Assembly: GCA_028023455.1 (NCBI GenBank)
Contig: JAQFVV010000013.1
Coordinates: 14,768,258 to 14,832,257, forward strand
Source: Epiperipatus broadwayi
Taxonomy: Eukaryota; Onychophora; Udeonychophora; Euonychophora; Peripatidae
Direction of reading: 5' to 3'
Length of the DNA: 64,000 nt
Shown: in pieces, positions 14,166-26,560 of the stretch
Layout: the number at the start of each line of letters is the position of its first letter
How positions within the stretch are numbered: the stretch's first letter is position 1
Program-made: the position numbers and the translations under genes
Notes under the pieces: model-generated
Told to the model about the DNA's origin: nothing
Databases searched by the model: none
The model's input: the letters and a program-made list of their open reading frames with translations, nothing else

Positions 14166-14811
14166 GTTAATTGCCTATTATGTGATGTACCATGTTTGAG
14201 TTTTGACCCCACAATTTAAGAACACACACTTTTCTCCATCACACTTCCTCATTTCTTTATCAGTGTTCTACAGTATATATATATTTTAATTTGATAGTAA
14301 AATTATGCAGTGCTAAAATATTTAACTATTTGGTCTTATAATTTAGTCTGTCCATTATACTATAAATATCTCCATTTCTATACTATTAGAAGCTCTAATC
14401 AATGCATTAAATTACAGAAGCAACATGTTGTCTCAATGCTATAAAATAACAGTACATTTATAATGAAGGTATTCTTGCATTGCTAAAACTATAATTAATG
14501 TTTAATTTGTCTATTTTACCATGTCTAAAATTTATTTTGAAATGATATTTATATTGTTGAATACTACAACTTATATATTATTTTTCATTAACTTCAAAAG
14601 GAATTTATATGCTTTTCCTTTAAGAAATTTAAATTACATTTTCTTTAAAATGTTGAATATTGCTATTGATTTGCAGAGCATTCTCTTTTGGATTAATTTT
14701 ATTTACTATCAAATTACAACTATGAACTGAAATAGTAGGACTATGTAAATGGTAGAGAAGCCAATAAATATTAATAATGAATGTATAAATGCTTGTTTGA
14801 AAGAAAACTAT

Positions 14812-15010
14812 TTAATGTCATACTTTTATTTTATTAAATAATTTATAAATTGTTTAATATAAAAGATAATGTAATGTGTATTTGTCTGTGGAATTTTCCA
14901 GACATTTTTAATTAGAGTTATTTTTAGATGCTTTAGTTTAGCAATTTAAACATTTTACCTGTTCTAGAACTAAATCATTAAATTAATTACTTAATTGCCA
15001 ATCATCCAAT
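14812..15010 (+). repeat. Direct repeat of about 195 bp, copy 2
   Basis: Second copy of the 13972-14165 sequence, offset by 840 bp, with a few substitutions and small indels. The sequence between the copies is not repeated, so this is either two insertions of one element or a duplication with later divergence. Confidence 0.9.
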
Positions 15011-17509
15011 CTGCTTATTTTAAAATGCTATTAGAAATTATTAGTGCATTATATTCTTGTTCAAAAAGAAATTAAATGCTTGTTTTATCATTTATAAAAT
15101 GAATAAATGATATATTTTAGTTATTACATATTGTTTATTGCTAAGAAAATTATTTTGTGAATAAATAAATTTCATTTTTATGCATTTATCTATGACTCAT
15201 ATCTCCATTATTGAATGCTAATATGGAAATATTTGTTCTATTCTGATATAAGAAATAAAATTATGATGCTCAAATAGACTTTTTTGTTAATGGATATTTT
15301 ATCTGTCTTTGAAAGATAAAATATGGTGTGAACTGGACTGGACTCAATGATCACTTTAATTCCTTTTTGCCAATAAAGATTGTTATATTCATTAGATATG
15401 CTTATTTGCAACTTGAAATATTTTATTGTCAAGAAAATAAAATATTACTGATTATTGCCACCTGGAACCTTCTCTTTATTTTATAATGTATATTATTTAT
15501 ATATAAAAAAAAAATATTATCATGATCTCACATTAAAAATTCATTTTTAGCTCCTCACCTTTTTTTTTATATTACTTTGCATTATTCTGATAAAAATATG
15601 TTTCTCTTTGTTAATATTTGTCACAGAAGCTACAAGTTGAATTTCCAAAAAGACAATATTATTATTACTTATCTACATGCTATTTAAAATATTTATAATG
15701 TTAATTATTGTTCAATATGCTATTTAAAAATATATGTGCTGCTTATTACTATTCATTTTATTGTTTTATTTAAATTGCTTATCATTGTGTTGTTAAAGGA
15801 GTACCACATTATAGCTTAGAATTTCTATTTTAGTTATGTCAATATTTTAAAATTTTATCTACCTCAGATTTTATTTGCCTGTTCGTTAATTTTATCTTCA
15901 ATATTGTCTGGATATTCTGCAAAAAATCATCAGCATGTCCAAAGACTCTTTATTAGACTGCCATGTTATTAACAGTATGGAAAATCCAGATTTAAGGACT
16001 ATTAATTTATTAATTGGTAAAATGGGTATAAATATTTAGTTTTTAAGATTTATTTATCTATGCATTATGTCTATGATTTTTTTTCTATGGTTTTAATATG
16101 TCTATCATTATAGTTCTCAGAATATTCCTTTATATTAAATATTTTAGAGGATATCATATTTGTCCCTTATGGAATTATTTAGAATGTGAATAAATGTATG
16201 AAAGAATTCATGAAGCTAATGTATATTTTTATTATTAAATTGTTTAGTCCCAAATTTATATGCCTAGCCATATTGTGCTATTATTGCTGTATTTTTTCAA
16301 TTTTATATATCATTTATTCATTACTATTATGTAACATAATAGGGTTATCTCTATTTTTACAGATGGTTTTATTATGGCAGTGAGCTTTATTATGTCTTAA
16401 CTGATATTTAGCATATAATACTATATTTTAGGTAACTCCATTTTTGATTGTCTATTTTTTTATTTTTAAAATTAGAGACAATGTCTTAATTTTTTACTGC
16501 ATTCTTGTAGAAGTGTTTCTTGTAAGTTTATTCCATCATTTCATTTTTTGCCTTGTTTTTAAATCCCTTGATATTTATCTAGGTGAGATTTTATTAAAGG
16601 CATTTGTGATACCATGTCTTTATTTTTGCTTTTGAAATATTGTTAAAGTTATGTGTGTTGTCAAACATGTTTTTTTACTGGGTTTATAAGATATTTTGAA
16701 AGTCATATGTAAATATCAACTATGACTTTATTTATACTCTTGATAAGATCAGAGTAATTTTGATTTGTTGATGATGTTGGTATGCCCAGTTTTCATATCT
16801 GATGTATTTTCAAAATCTTAATAAAATATATTACTATTAAATTTATAATTATTTACATGGCTCTAAAATTTATATATTTTCTTCCAAATTTATTGTGTCA
16901 TAAGGATGATAAGATTTATAATTATTAAAATTATTAAATACCATTCTACATGGACTTATGTAATTAAAAGTGAGATTATTAAAATGTAAGAACTTTATGA
17001 ATTCAAAGGAAATTATATTAAGATTTTTTGATTAAATAAATAATTTTTATTATTTTCAATTGTAACTTTCAATTTTATTTCAAATAATTATAACATAATT
17101 TGGTATTTGGTAATTATTTTGTTGTGCTTATTAGTATCAATAAATATTGTTTTAATTATTAATCTATGAATTTCTATTCTTCTAACCATTATCTGCAGTC
17201 TCAAAAATCTACAATAGTCACATATTTTATCATTATAATATGAGTACAAGAGAATGTTTATAAAAGTCACTATTAAATTTTATATTGCTAACATGGATAT
17301 GTTTTTATATTTTCTATATTTGACATAAAATATTAAAATATATTTTTCTTTTAAAAACTTATCTTTATTCTTAAAAATTAGGTTATAACATTTTTTAAAA
17401 TAGATGCCTTATTCAGGAATTATTTGTCTTAATCTTTCATAATTTTCTTTTCTAAAAATAAATATTTAAGTCTCATCTTAGTTTTCCCTATACTATTCCC
17501 TTTATTAAG
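15011..17509. other. AT-rich intergenic DNA
   Basis: Several short T-rich open frames occur (for example 16186-16635), with hydrophobic low-complexity translations and no family signature. No splice-bounded exon or element border was recognised. Confidence 0.45.
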
Positions 17510-18062
17510 ATTTTTCTTAAGGAAATTCACCATAATTTTCATTTGCTTTAGACACTTTTTAATAAAAGTTCCATCTTTTCCTTTTATTGCAGAAAGAAGT
17601 GGCCTATAAATATCAAACTACTGTATTTTATTTTTGAGAGTCTTATTTTCTATATCTTTCCTTGCTAATTCATAATTATATTTTCTTATATCTTCATTAA
17701 CTCTTTTTATATCATTTTACAAAACTCTAGTTCTTCTTAATGAATCATTTTTATATATTTACATATTCTTAGAGTCACAATATAAAATTTACTGGTCAAC
17801 TACTGCTTTTTATTATTTGTACAGTTCTTAATAATGTATCGTTTAATTCCATATTCATTTTTTCAAATGTAAACTAGCCTCAAAATTTGTAATATTTTAA
17901 AAAGATTTGCAGATTCTTGGTTAGGAATATCAAGTGTAAATATTGTTTTCATTAATTTTTATCTTTCTAGCTTTGGATTAATACATATTTAATATCTCAG
18001 TAATATATGATCACTTTCTGCAATGATTATGAAGAACATTGTAATCTTAAGATACAGATTTA

Positions 18063-18508
18063 TGTTTGTATGAATGAATTTTTTTTTAAATAGATATTTA
18101 TACTCAGGACAAACAAAACTAGATTATATCTCTTATTACCAAGAGTCTGTAAAGTCACCAGCCAAAGCAATGGTTATGAGCCCTGGTTGTCATTTATATG
18201 ATGACCTTTTGCTTAAGTACAGTGAAGAAAGAATGCATGTATTAGAAGAAAAACTGTCTAATATTAAATTGGACACCATCAGACTTGTGAAGTTGGAAAA
18301 AAAGGTTAAAAGTTGAATTAAAAAGTAGACATGTACTATACTAAAAACACATAAATATTGGAGACACAAATAGAGTGAGATTCATTATAAATAAAATATG
18401 GAAAAACAATATTATAGTGATTGAGGGTATATCAAATAGAGTGGCCAGAATTAATTATTCAACTTAATGAAAGATACCAAATGCAAATAATTCAGGTTTC
18501 CCCTCCAA
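18063..18508 (+). repeat. Left arm of RTE-derived inverted repeat
   Basis: Reverse-complementary to 18675-19140 over about 445 bp at high identity. It starts 'TGTTTGTATGAATGAATTTT' and ends near 'ATAATTCAGGTTTCCCC'. This arm lacks about 24 bp that the right arm keeps near 18975 (the 'CTTACAACTTGAGATC' block). Confidence 0.88.
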
Positions 18509-18674
18509 CAAGTTCTCATTGAGATGAAAAAATAGATTATTATTAAAGGCCTTTGATCAAAATAAATAACATTTTAAAATTGTCACGGAGATTGTAAAGC
18601 TAATAGTCGATTGATAGATGAAAATTCTGTAGATAAATTTAGTTATGTGGAGTTCACAGAAAAAGAAAAATGGT

Positions 18675-19140
18675 AGTTGGGGAAATCTGAATTATTTGCA
18701 TTTGGTATCTTTCATTAAGTTGAATAATTAATTCTGGCCACTCTATTTGATATACCCTCAATCACTATAATATTATGTTTCCATATTTTATTTATAATTA
18801 ATCTCACTCTATTTGTGTCTCCAATATTTATGTGTTTTTAGTATAGTACACGTCTACTTTTTAACTCAATTTTTCACCTTTTCCTCCAACTTCACAAGTC
18901 TGATGGTGTCCAATTTAATATTAGACAGTTTTTCTTCCAATACATGCATTCTTTCTTCACTTGAAAATGATCTCAAGTTGTAAGTACTTAAGTAAAAGGT
19001 CATCATATAAATGGCAACCAGGGCTCATAACCATTGCTTTGGCTGGTGACTTTACAGACTCTTGGTAATAAGAGATAGAATCTAGTTTTGTTTGTCCTGA
19101 GTATAAATATCTATTTTAAAAAAATTCATTCATACAAACA
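18675..19140 (-). repeat. Right arm of RTE-derived inverted repeat
   Basis: Partner of 18063-18508; the spacer is about 166 bp. Strand-specific differences are few, so the foldback is younger than the general decay of the element or was kept similar by conversion. Confidence 0.88.
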
Positions 19141-19430
19141 TTTATTCTGCCTTTAAGAAAACTCAAGTGATATCTTAGTTAAGAACTATCAGGCACCTGA
19201 GAAGAAAGATTATAGTGTACCTTGAGTATATATTCAAAGATAAAATGCCAATAAACTCACTATACTGACTGATGCATATTTGTGAGTAGCCCATCCATGT
19301 TTATGTACTATATGAATAATTATATAGTAATAACAAATATAACAACAAGAATGTATGGAATAAACATTAGGAGCTTACCATGCTTAAGGCCTCAAAAATG
19401 AATAAAAGAATTTCAGGAAACAGCATTTTC

Positions 19431-21635
19431 CATTTTGTAACTATGCAATTATATATTTATACATGCACACGTGAATTAGCAGACAAAAGCAAAGATATCA
19501 AAATTCTGAATAAATGTCTCCATTACAACTAAGTCACCTGATATAAGACCTTATTTAATAATAGGCATTTTCAATATTATTTTTAAAAATTTCTATTTCC
19601 TTAGCTTTTGCATGAAAGAATATCTGAATTAGACTTCTTAATTCTTTTTCATAAATATATATTCATGTACTAATAATTTATCCATATCACTGAAAGCTTA
19701 TATTTTCTTTTGCTAATTCAATCATTTAAATCCCCACCCCAACCTATCTAGACTATTTCTCAGACCATAACACAAATTGAATTAGAAAGTAACATCTTTA
19801 ACATTGATAACCTTTTGTGAAGCCAAAATAAAAATTGCCATAGTTTTATAAACTATGTATAGTTACCAACAATAATAATACCTACAGTTATAATGTAATT
19901 GAGATCTATATAGTATATAAAAACTGGTCTGATGTCATATTAGTTTAGGTTCAAACCCTTAAGACTTTTTTTAAACCTTAGGCTATTATCTTGAATAGTA
20001 TCTGACCAATAAAGATAAAGAAGATCATGTGTGGGGTATTATGGCAATAGATGATCTGATATCTGATTACTTATGATAGTAGCAGTGCAAAATAACTTTT
20101 CTATTTATAAATAATATATCTAGAATCATGAAATGTTCCTCTGACAACTACCTTTTTCAATAGCTTTTATTCTGCAGGCAATAAATAATATATCATACAG
20201 CATATTTTTTAAATGGTTCTTTTACATTCATGCTAAACAAAACAATAAAAAAAGGTGTCACATGGACTAAATAATCTGATATTAGTTGCAAAAATAAACC
20301 CATTATTTTCTTGATAAATAAATAACATGCAAGAGAATATCCACACTCTTTTACCAAAATATGCAGAACACTAATAAATAATGCTAGACATCCTACTAAT
20401 AGATATTAGGATATTTATTCTATAGTTACTAATAACTCCAAATATATTAATTGGCAATGGGCTGATTGTGAAATTATGCCTTAATTTAGAAATAAATTTA
20501 CATAACCATTTAACCATGTTTGGAGTTGGTTGGTCAATTCTCAATCTCCTGTTAATATTATTTTAGCTTCTTTGATTCTCAGATTCAAATCAATTAACTG
20601 AAATTAGTTACTATTCTTAGCTTATTTTAATATTACTAAAATTTTAATCATGCATTTATACCTTACTTAGTAAATAAGTATAACAGGCTCACAATACTTC
20701 ATTTTCAATATGTCAAATGTAAATAAATCATTTTTGTAATAAAATATATAATGACAACTAATACTCATATCTCACTAAACTCATACAGAAGATATTCATA
20801 CAAAATTATTACCATATATAAACCTTCAAAAAGTTCATCCATTTCTAGATAAAAAAAAATTATCTGTTTATTTCATCAACATGAAAAAGAATATACATTA
20901 TCAGATCTGATTAAAGTTGAATTTAAAAGCTACATTTGATAATGTTAAGTTCCAAAGATTTCTTCAACCAATAACCAGTCTTGTAGATGATTAGTTTACT
21001 TTAAATCACTGAATGAGTTGAACAAGGTTCACTTTCATCATAAACTTTATTTGCAGTTTACATAATTCATCCTACATAATTTATTGATAAAAAAAATTCC
21101 AGATTGTTGTTTGGAATTAATAACCTTTTACTGGGAAAAATTTGTCTGCTTTGGCATACTTAATAATGTTGTAATTATAACAATAGATGTTACAAATTTA
21201 TCCCTGGTAAAAGCAATCATTAATAAATTTTCCATAATTATTGGCTTCCTTATCACTTGCAACAGGTTCTCTGAAAATTATCATCTTAGTCTTCTCAACA
21301 AAAATTTTTTTTTAATTTCTGTATGTACTTTCTTTATAAAATTATACCTCATGGTAAATGATAGAATAAAGCTTAAAGTCATATTATTATTAAACTCATT
21401 TAAGCCTGAGAAACTTTGTTCATTTTATTTGTCATAATAGATAGTAACAAACCATACACAAAACATCACCCATCTGTGTGTTTTTAATATGGTGACCTTA
21501 AAAATATTTTTTGCCCAAATTATCAATGCAAAATTTATCTTAAAAATAATCCGACCTTGTCTTTCATTCCCCTCTCTCTTTAATAACAATACACAGGATA
21601 ATTTAAATTCATATTGTTCATGCTATAACAATTTT
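19431..21635. other. AT-rich intergenic DNA
   Basis: 19880-20060 shares blocks with dispersed family A. The 117-codon frame at 21084-21437 is leucine/isoleucine/asparagine-rich with no domain signature and is treated as chance. Confidence 0.4.
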
Positions 21636-22020
21636 TTTAAATAGTTAATAGAGAATTGTTTATTTAAATACTATGGATGAACTTGCTATCTAAAATTTAT
21701 GTGGCACATCTTATAGTATCGATTTTATAAATATTTGCAATAAAATACAGGCGCAGAATGTAAAATAGTTTATAATGGTGCACACGTTTTTAGAACCTCT
21801 TATTAATATAGGATACGATTTTTTTGTATTAAATGGGGAATTGCTTACTTGAATATTATTAATAAACTTGCTCTTAGAAATCTAAATGATACATTTTATA
21901 ATACTGATTTTGCAAATATTTATAATAAATATAGATGTAGAATATAATATAGCCTAAAATATTTACAAATATGATGATGCATATATTTCTAGAACTTTCT
22001 TTTATTAATATATGATTTAA
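21636..22020 (+). repeat. Diverged tandem duplication, unit about 180 bp
   Basis: Unit 1 (21636-21820) and unit 2 (21825-22020) share an ordered series of words: 'GAATTG.TTA.TT.AATA', 'AACTTGCT', 'AAATTTATG/AATCTAAATG', 'GATTTT..AAATATTT', 'AGAATGTAA/AGAATATAA' and 'AGAAC..T.TTATTAATATA'. No coding frame. Confidence 0.6.
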
Positions 22021-25000
22021 ATTTATTTATGAATATTTTTCCATTGCAGCTGCCATTTGTAAACAAGTGTTCTAATCATTTGATAACACACTGAGTTAAT
22101 ATATTTCTGCTGCCTTTTTTTTTTTTTTACAATTTAAGAAATATGTTGATTCTATTAAAACAAAAACTTAAATACGTTTTAAAAGCAGCTTTTAATCTCT
22201 TTGCATTTGCAATTTATTTCCCAAAATAAACACATAGACGTCTATTTATTGTGATGAAGCATTTAAGTATCATCTAAACATATTGGAAACGAATTGCAGC
22301 CTGAAAACAATTAATCTCATGGAAATCCCTTTAATTTTTTTAATTAATGACATATCTGACAGATAATAAAACAATCTGAATCTTTTAAAAATAAAAATTT
22401 CAGTTACAACAATAAACTTCTTTAAGAGTAATTTTCTTATCTCCAGAACCATCTACCGTGCAAGCAATTTTTGTGTTCAGATTATTAAGATTTTTTTAAA
22501 ATTTCATGATATTAATCAATAATATATAGAAGAAAAATATGGATGTGAATTCCACCTTTATGGGTGAAGGCAAAACCAATAGTTGATCTGGAGATGGAAA
22601 TTTTACATTTCTATTTGAATGATGTTCATTGATGATCAAACTTACATTAGATGGCTCTATAATAGAAAAAACCGCTCTTGAAAGAGCATATGAAAAAGAC
22701 ATTGTAACCTAAATAAAATATTGAAATGGGTTTCTATCGTGAAATTTTGGATGATCATCAACTAAAACTACTATAATGGATCTATATAAATTTTTATATA
22801 TTCAAATTTATTTTGGAAATAATAAAAAACGTTATATTCCTTTATTTATTTCTATGTAAGCCATTTTTAAATATGTAATAATTCTATTTTAATAATCAAA
22901 CAATTTGTGTGATATCACTAATATCTGGTTTCCCAAATCAACCAATTCTACAATTATAACTTTTTTAATTTTAATGTTGAGACAACTTTGTAAAACAAAA
23001 TTGAAACTTTATTATTTAAGTCCATGGAAAATTAGCTACTAACTTTATCAAGCTTTCTCCATTCTCCCTGATTCGCTTTTTTTTCATGGACTACCACAGC
23101 AAGAAAATCAATGGAGAAATCTCCTTCTTATTTCTAAGGTATTGTTTTTTAACCTGTCTGGACAACATCACAAGAATAGTGCTAAGACAGGGGGAAATGG
23201 AAAACTTTTTTCCAAGTTATCTTTGAAATTGCTTCTTTCTTTGAATTCCTAATACCCTTTTTTCCCCATGTTTTTTCTTGGAAACTATATCTATTATTTT
23301 TTTGGAACTAATATTTCTTGCAACAGCCATACTGCTTACATTGTCCTTAAACCAAATTCTTTGTGGCTTTTATTTTCAAAGTTGGAGGCACTGAAATTCC
23401 TTCTTTCTAATACTTCTTGTGTTTATTGACTCTAAAGAATTTTGCAACTCTGCTCTTCTGACTGTACATCTAATCACTTGATTGCCATATGACAAAGTAC
23501 AGGTTGTAAAGGCTTTTAATTATAAAACATCATGTTCAAAAAACAGTACTGATTTTCTCAACACTTCTTTGAATTTATCTTGTAATACTTGATATTGTAT
23601 GCCATCCTGATTCTCTTCAGGTCAATTAATGAAAAATAATTCTTTATACAGTCAATATATTCCATAGGGATTTTCCTACATACTCTTAAATGGCTATAAC
23701 TTAAGTAATCAACTGACATCATGGTATGGCTCAGTTTCACAGGGATTTTTTTCACCCTTATTATCTCATTCACTAAGTTTCATCAGTCTTGCTTCTTAAC
23801 ATTTTTTTACTTTTACCCTTCAGTAATGTCTCTTCACATATGTTTTTCATATATTTCTCTTCTTCATTTTTCATCAGTCTCAAATTTTTATTTATTCTTT
23901 TCAGTTCCTTTCAATATTTCTCAACTCTTTATTTTTAATTTCCTGTTTAATCTTTGATACTGCATCATAAAATTGCTCTATTATTCTTTTCTTTACTCTT
24001 CCAATAAACCTATCAATTCCTTCTTGCCATTCTTTCTTCCTCTTGTAAATTGCAATTGGTCATCCCCTCTACTATATGATATTTAACCTCCTCTAACTTT
24101 ACACTCTGCACATGATCTATGCACCTTCTATTTTCTGGTCCTGCTCTTTCTTATCTCCATTTATTTTCATCAACATTTTTTTTATTATTTTCTTCTTTTT
24201 TTTTTATCAATTTTCATCCTCTTAATCAATATCTTTGGGTTTTTTTTCTACTTTTATCTTGCACTGTCTTCCTCCATTTTCATTAACTTTTTTATTAATA
24301 TTTACTTTTCTGGTCAATTTCCTCCATCTTAATTATCTTTTGATTATTTTATTATTTGAACAATATTTCTTCTCTTTGCTGATTGCTTTATTCTATTCTT
24401 CTTAGTGGTATCACATTCTCCTGAACACTTTCTTTTCTATTTTCCTCTGCTGTTTTTTTTCTGCTCTCTCTTTGTTGATTTTATTTTTTATTTTTTAGAC
24501 AGCATTTATTTTTTCATTTTTAAAACACCATTTGTTTTTGTTTTTCTGCTTTCATTTGACTACCCTCTTTTGCAATTTTTCTAAGCAAGCATTTCTTTAT
24601 CTTTTGTTATCTTTTGATTATTCACTTGTCTTGGTTAGTTGCTATTGCTTTTCTTTTCTTTTCCTTAGTTCACATTTTTTCTTTTTCTTTTGCTCTATTT
24701 TGATTATCTTCTCTTTGTTTTCTCTAAAAGCAACTCCCACATTATATCTGGACTTATATAGTCACCTCCCATCTTCTCTATTTTCTGGACTACTTCAATT
24801 AAGGACTAATCTTTTCCTGAACAATGTTCTTACTCCATTTTTTTTTCAATTTTTCCCTTACCATCATATTAATGTGTATTCAATTACTTTTAAATCTTTT
24901 GCAAAAAAATTTAAAATTTAAAAATATTTTATAAAATAAGCCACACATCATCTTCTCTTAAATCCTATTTTTTCTCTTATAATACCCTTGCTTTGCCTTT

Positions 25001-25110
25001 CATTGATCCTGACTGTCTCAATCTCTCTTTACTTATCTAGTCTAAATTTTTTACACTATTTTATTATCCATTCCTATCCTATTCGTGCATGTGTGTCTGA
25101 TTTTCTCATT
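22021..25110. other. Intergenic; strongly pyrimidine-biased + strand at 23040-25110
   Basis: No recognised gene. From about 23040, and most strongly over 23980-25110, the + strand is dominated by T and C, giving long phenylalanine/leucine/serine-rich frames on + (24532-24921 is one). The - strand is correspondingly purine-rich, with short lysine/glutamate-rich frames (near 24120-24000). This may be an old retroelement reading on -, but no signature motif survives. Confidence 0.35.
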
Positions 25111-25984
25111 CATTTTTGTTTTTAATAAATATATATACATGCTTAAAATAAAGTTCACATATCAAACCATTTGTTCAATGATTTTTCCAGAGATTTGATT
25201 GGTACCTAACAATAAAAAGATTGAATATAATCTTCACTGGTAATAGATAAAGTATCATCCAATGTACCATGAACAACTAGGAGACTATCTCAATTTAGAC
25301 ACTTTAAGCTACTTAAAATCTTAAATACAGAATAATAATAAAATCCTGTTAAGACCTTGCATCTTTGATTATTAGTGGCTGCTAAATATGATGAAAATTA
25401 AATATTTCTACTTTTTGAGACTTTGAAGTACAGCTCCGTGATACAGGACTATGTTAAATGTCCACAAAAAGTCACATAAATCAACTTGAATATGAAATGT
25501 TATAGTGTTTGAGATAGAATATTTCATGTAGTTGCATAAAAATATTGTATTTTCAAGCCAATAATAAAATCCTCCACTCATCAGCTGAAAATACAGTTAA
25601 ACAAACACCAATGGCCAAAAGTTTTACCCTATATCCAAAAATCTTGTTTTTTTGTTCTTTAAATATGAACTTTTTCCACATATACATCAACATCATATCT
25701 ATTTTTTTATCATTAGATAAATAAATCATTATATATAACTCCTGTCATCTATTTTACAATAATTTTCTATTAATTTTTCAAAAAATATGGCCTCTTATTT
25801 CTCAAGTCTAAAGTTATATTCAAACTCCAAGTTCTTTGGCTATTTTGTAATATTGGTCTCAGAGGTTTAATCCTCATTGAGTTTTTAGTTGACTCACCAT
25901 TGATAATGTTATGATTCTAGAAGAAAAACTGTAAGCCACATGTTGATGGTGTTATATGTAATTGTATTGACTAAAATATATATA

Positions 25985-26490
25985 AAAGTGATGGAAACAT
26001 TATTATTCTCAAAAGTCTAAATAGTCATCAACAAATATAAAATGAGAGAAGATTGACATTTGAAGATATTATAAGTGATATATATCTATATGTTATAAAC
26101 CTAGCATCATCAGCATAAATCACTAATAATCAATAGCCATTTCTTATGACTGGATTTAAAAGAGATACTGTATAAAATCTAAGCTAATCATCTAAGCAAT
26201 GCTTAATCTAAGGCTTGATATAAAAACAATCATTGACATTTTACTTCCACATATATATATCTAAATGCTATAATATATACAATAATAAACATAAAATGCT
26301 AAAAGCATAATATTATGCTGATCATCACTAATGTTGTTGACCACCTGATACTTTGCATGTACTGTCCATCAATAAATTAATTACCAAATCTATAATATAA
26401 AGTGAAGTACTGTATATGGATTTTAAAGGTGATCTTTATTTTTGCACCATTCAGACAATTCCTTAAGAGAACATCTGGATTTCCATTTTT
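25985..26490 (+). repeat. Dispersed repeat family B, copy 2
   Basis: Collinear with 1945-2600: 'GTGATGGAAACATTATTATT', 'TGCTGATCATCACTAATG' and 'GGATTTTAAAGGTGATCTTT' keep the order and spacing class of copy 1. It is more A/T-rich than copy 1. Confidence 0.5.
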
Positions 26491-26494
26491 TTAT

Positions 26495-26501
<7 letters not shown>

Positions 26502-26557
<56 letters not shown>
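26502..26557 (+). repeat. (TA)n microsatellite
   Basis: About 56 bp of uninterrupted TA dinucleotides. The Ile-Tyr repeat frame crossing it is an artefact. Confidence 0.95.

Positions 26558-26560
<3 letters not shown>

Larger units (their letters stand above)
17510..19430. mobile_element. Scrambled RTE-clade LINE with internal foldback
   Basis: 17510-18062 matches, on -, the region between endonuclease and RT of the RTE element at 49566-52721 (compare 51160-51760). 18063-18674 matches the endonuclease 5' part in + orientation ('FIINKIWKNN', 'GISNRVAR', 'HFKIVTEI'). 18675-19140 matches the same 5' part again on -, forming an inverted repeat with 18063-18508. 19140-19430 matches the RTE 5' UTR in + orientation, with the order of 'ATTCTGCC', 'CCAATAAACTCAC' and 'AGCCCATCCATGTT' preserved. 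Many stops and indels make it inactive. The 18074-18316 open frame is part of this fragment, not a host gene. Confidence 0.75.

Noticed and set aside
18074-18316. Host gene encoding an 80-residue protein
   Set aside because: It lies inside the RTE-derived foldback and its reverse-complement copy exists at 18675-19140.
21084-21437. 117-codon open frame as a gene
   Set aside because: Low-complexity hydrophobic/Asn composition typical of A/T-rich chance frames; no domain, no splice context.
24532-24921. 129-codon Phe/Leu/Ser-rich frame as a membrane protein gene
   Set aside because: It coincides with a pyrimidine-rich tract where long frames of this kind arise by composition alone.
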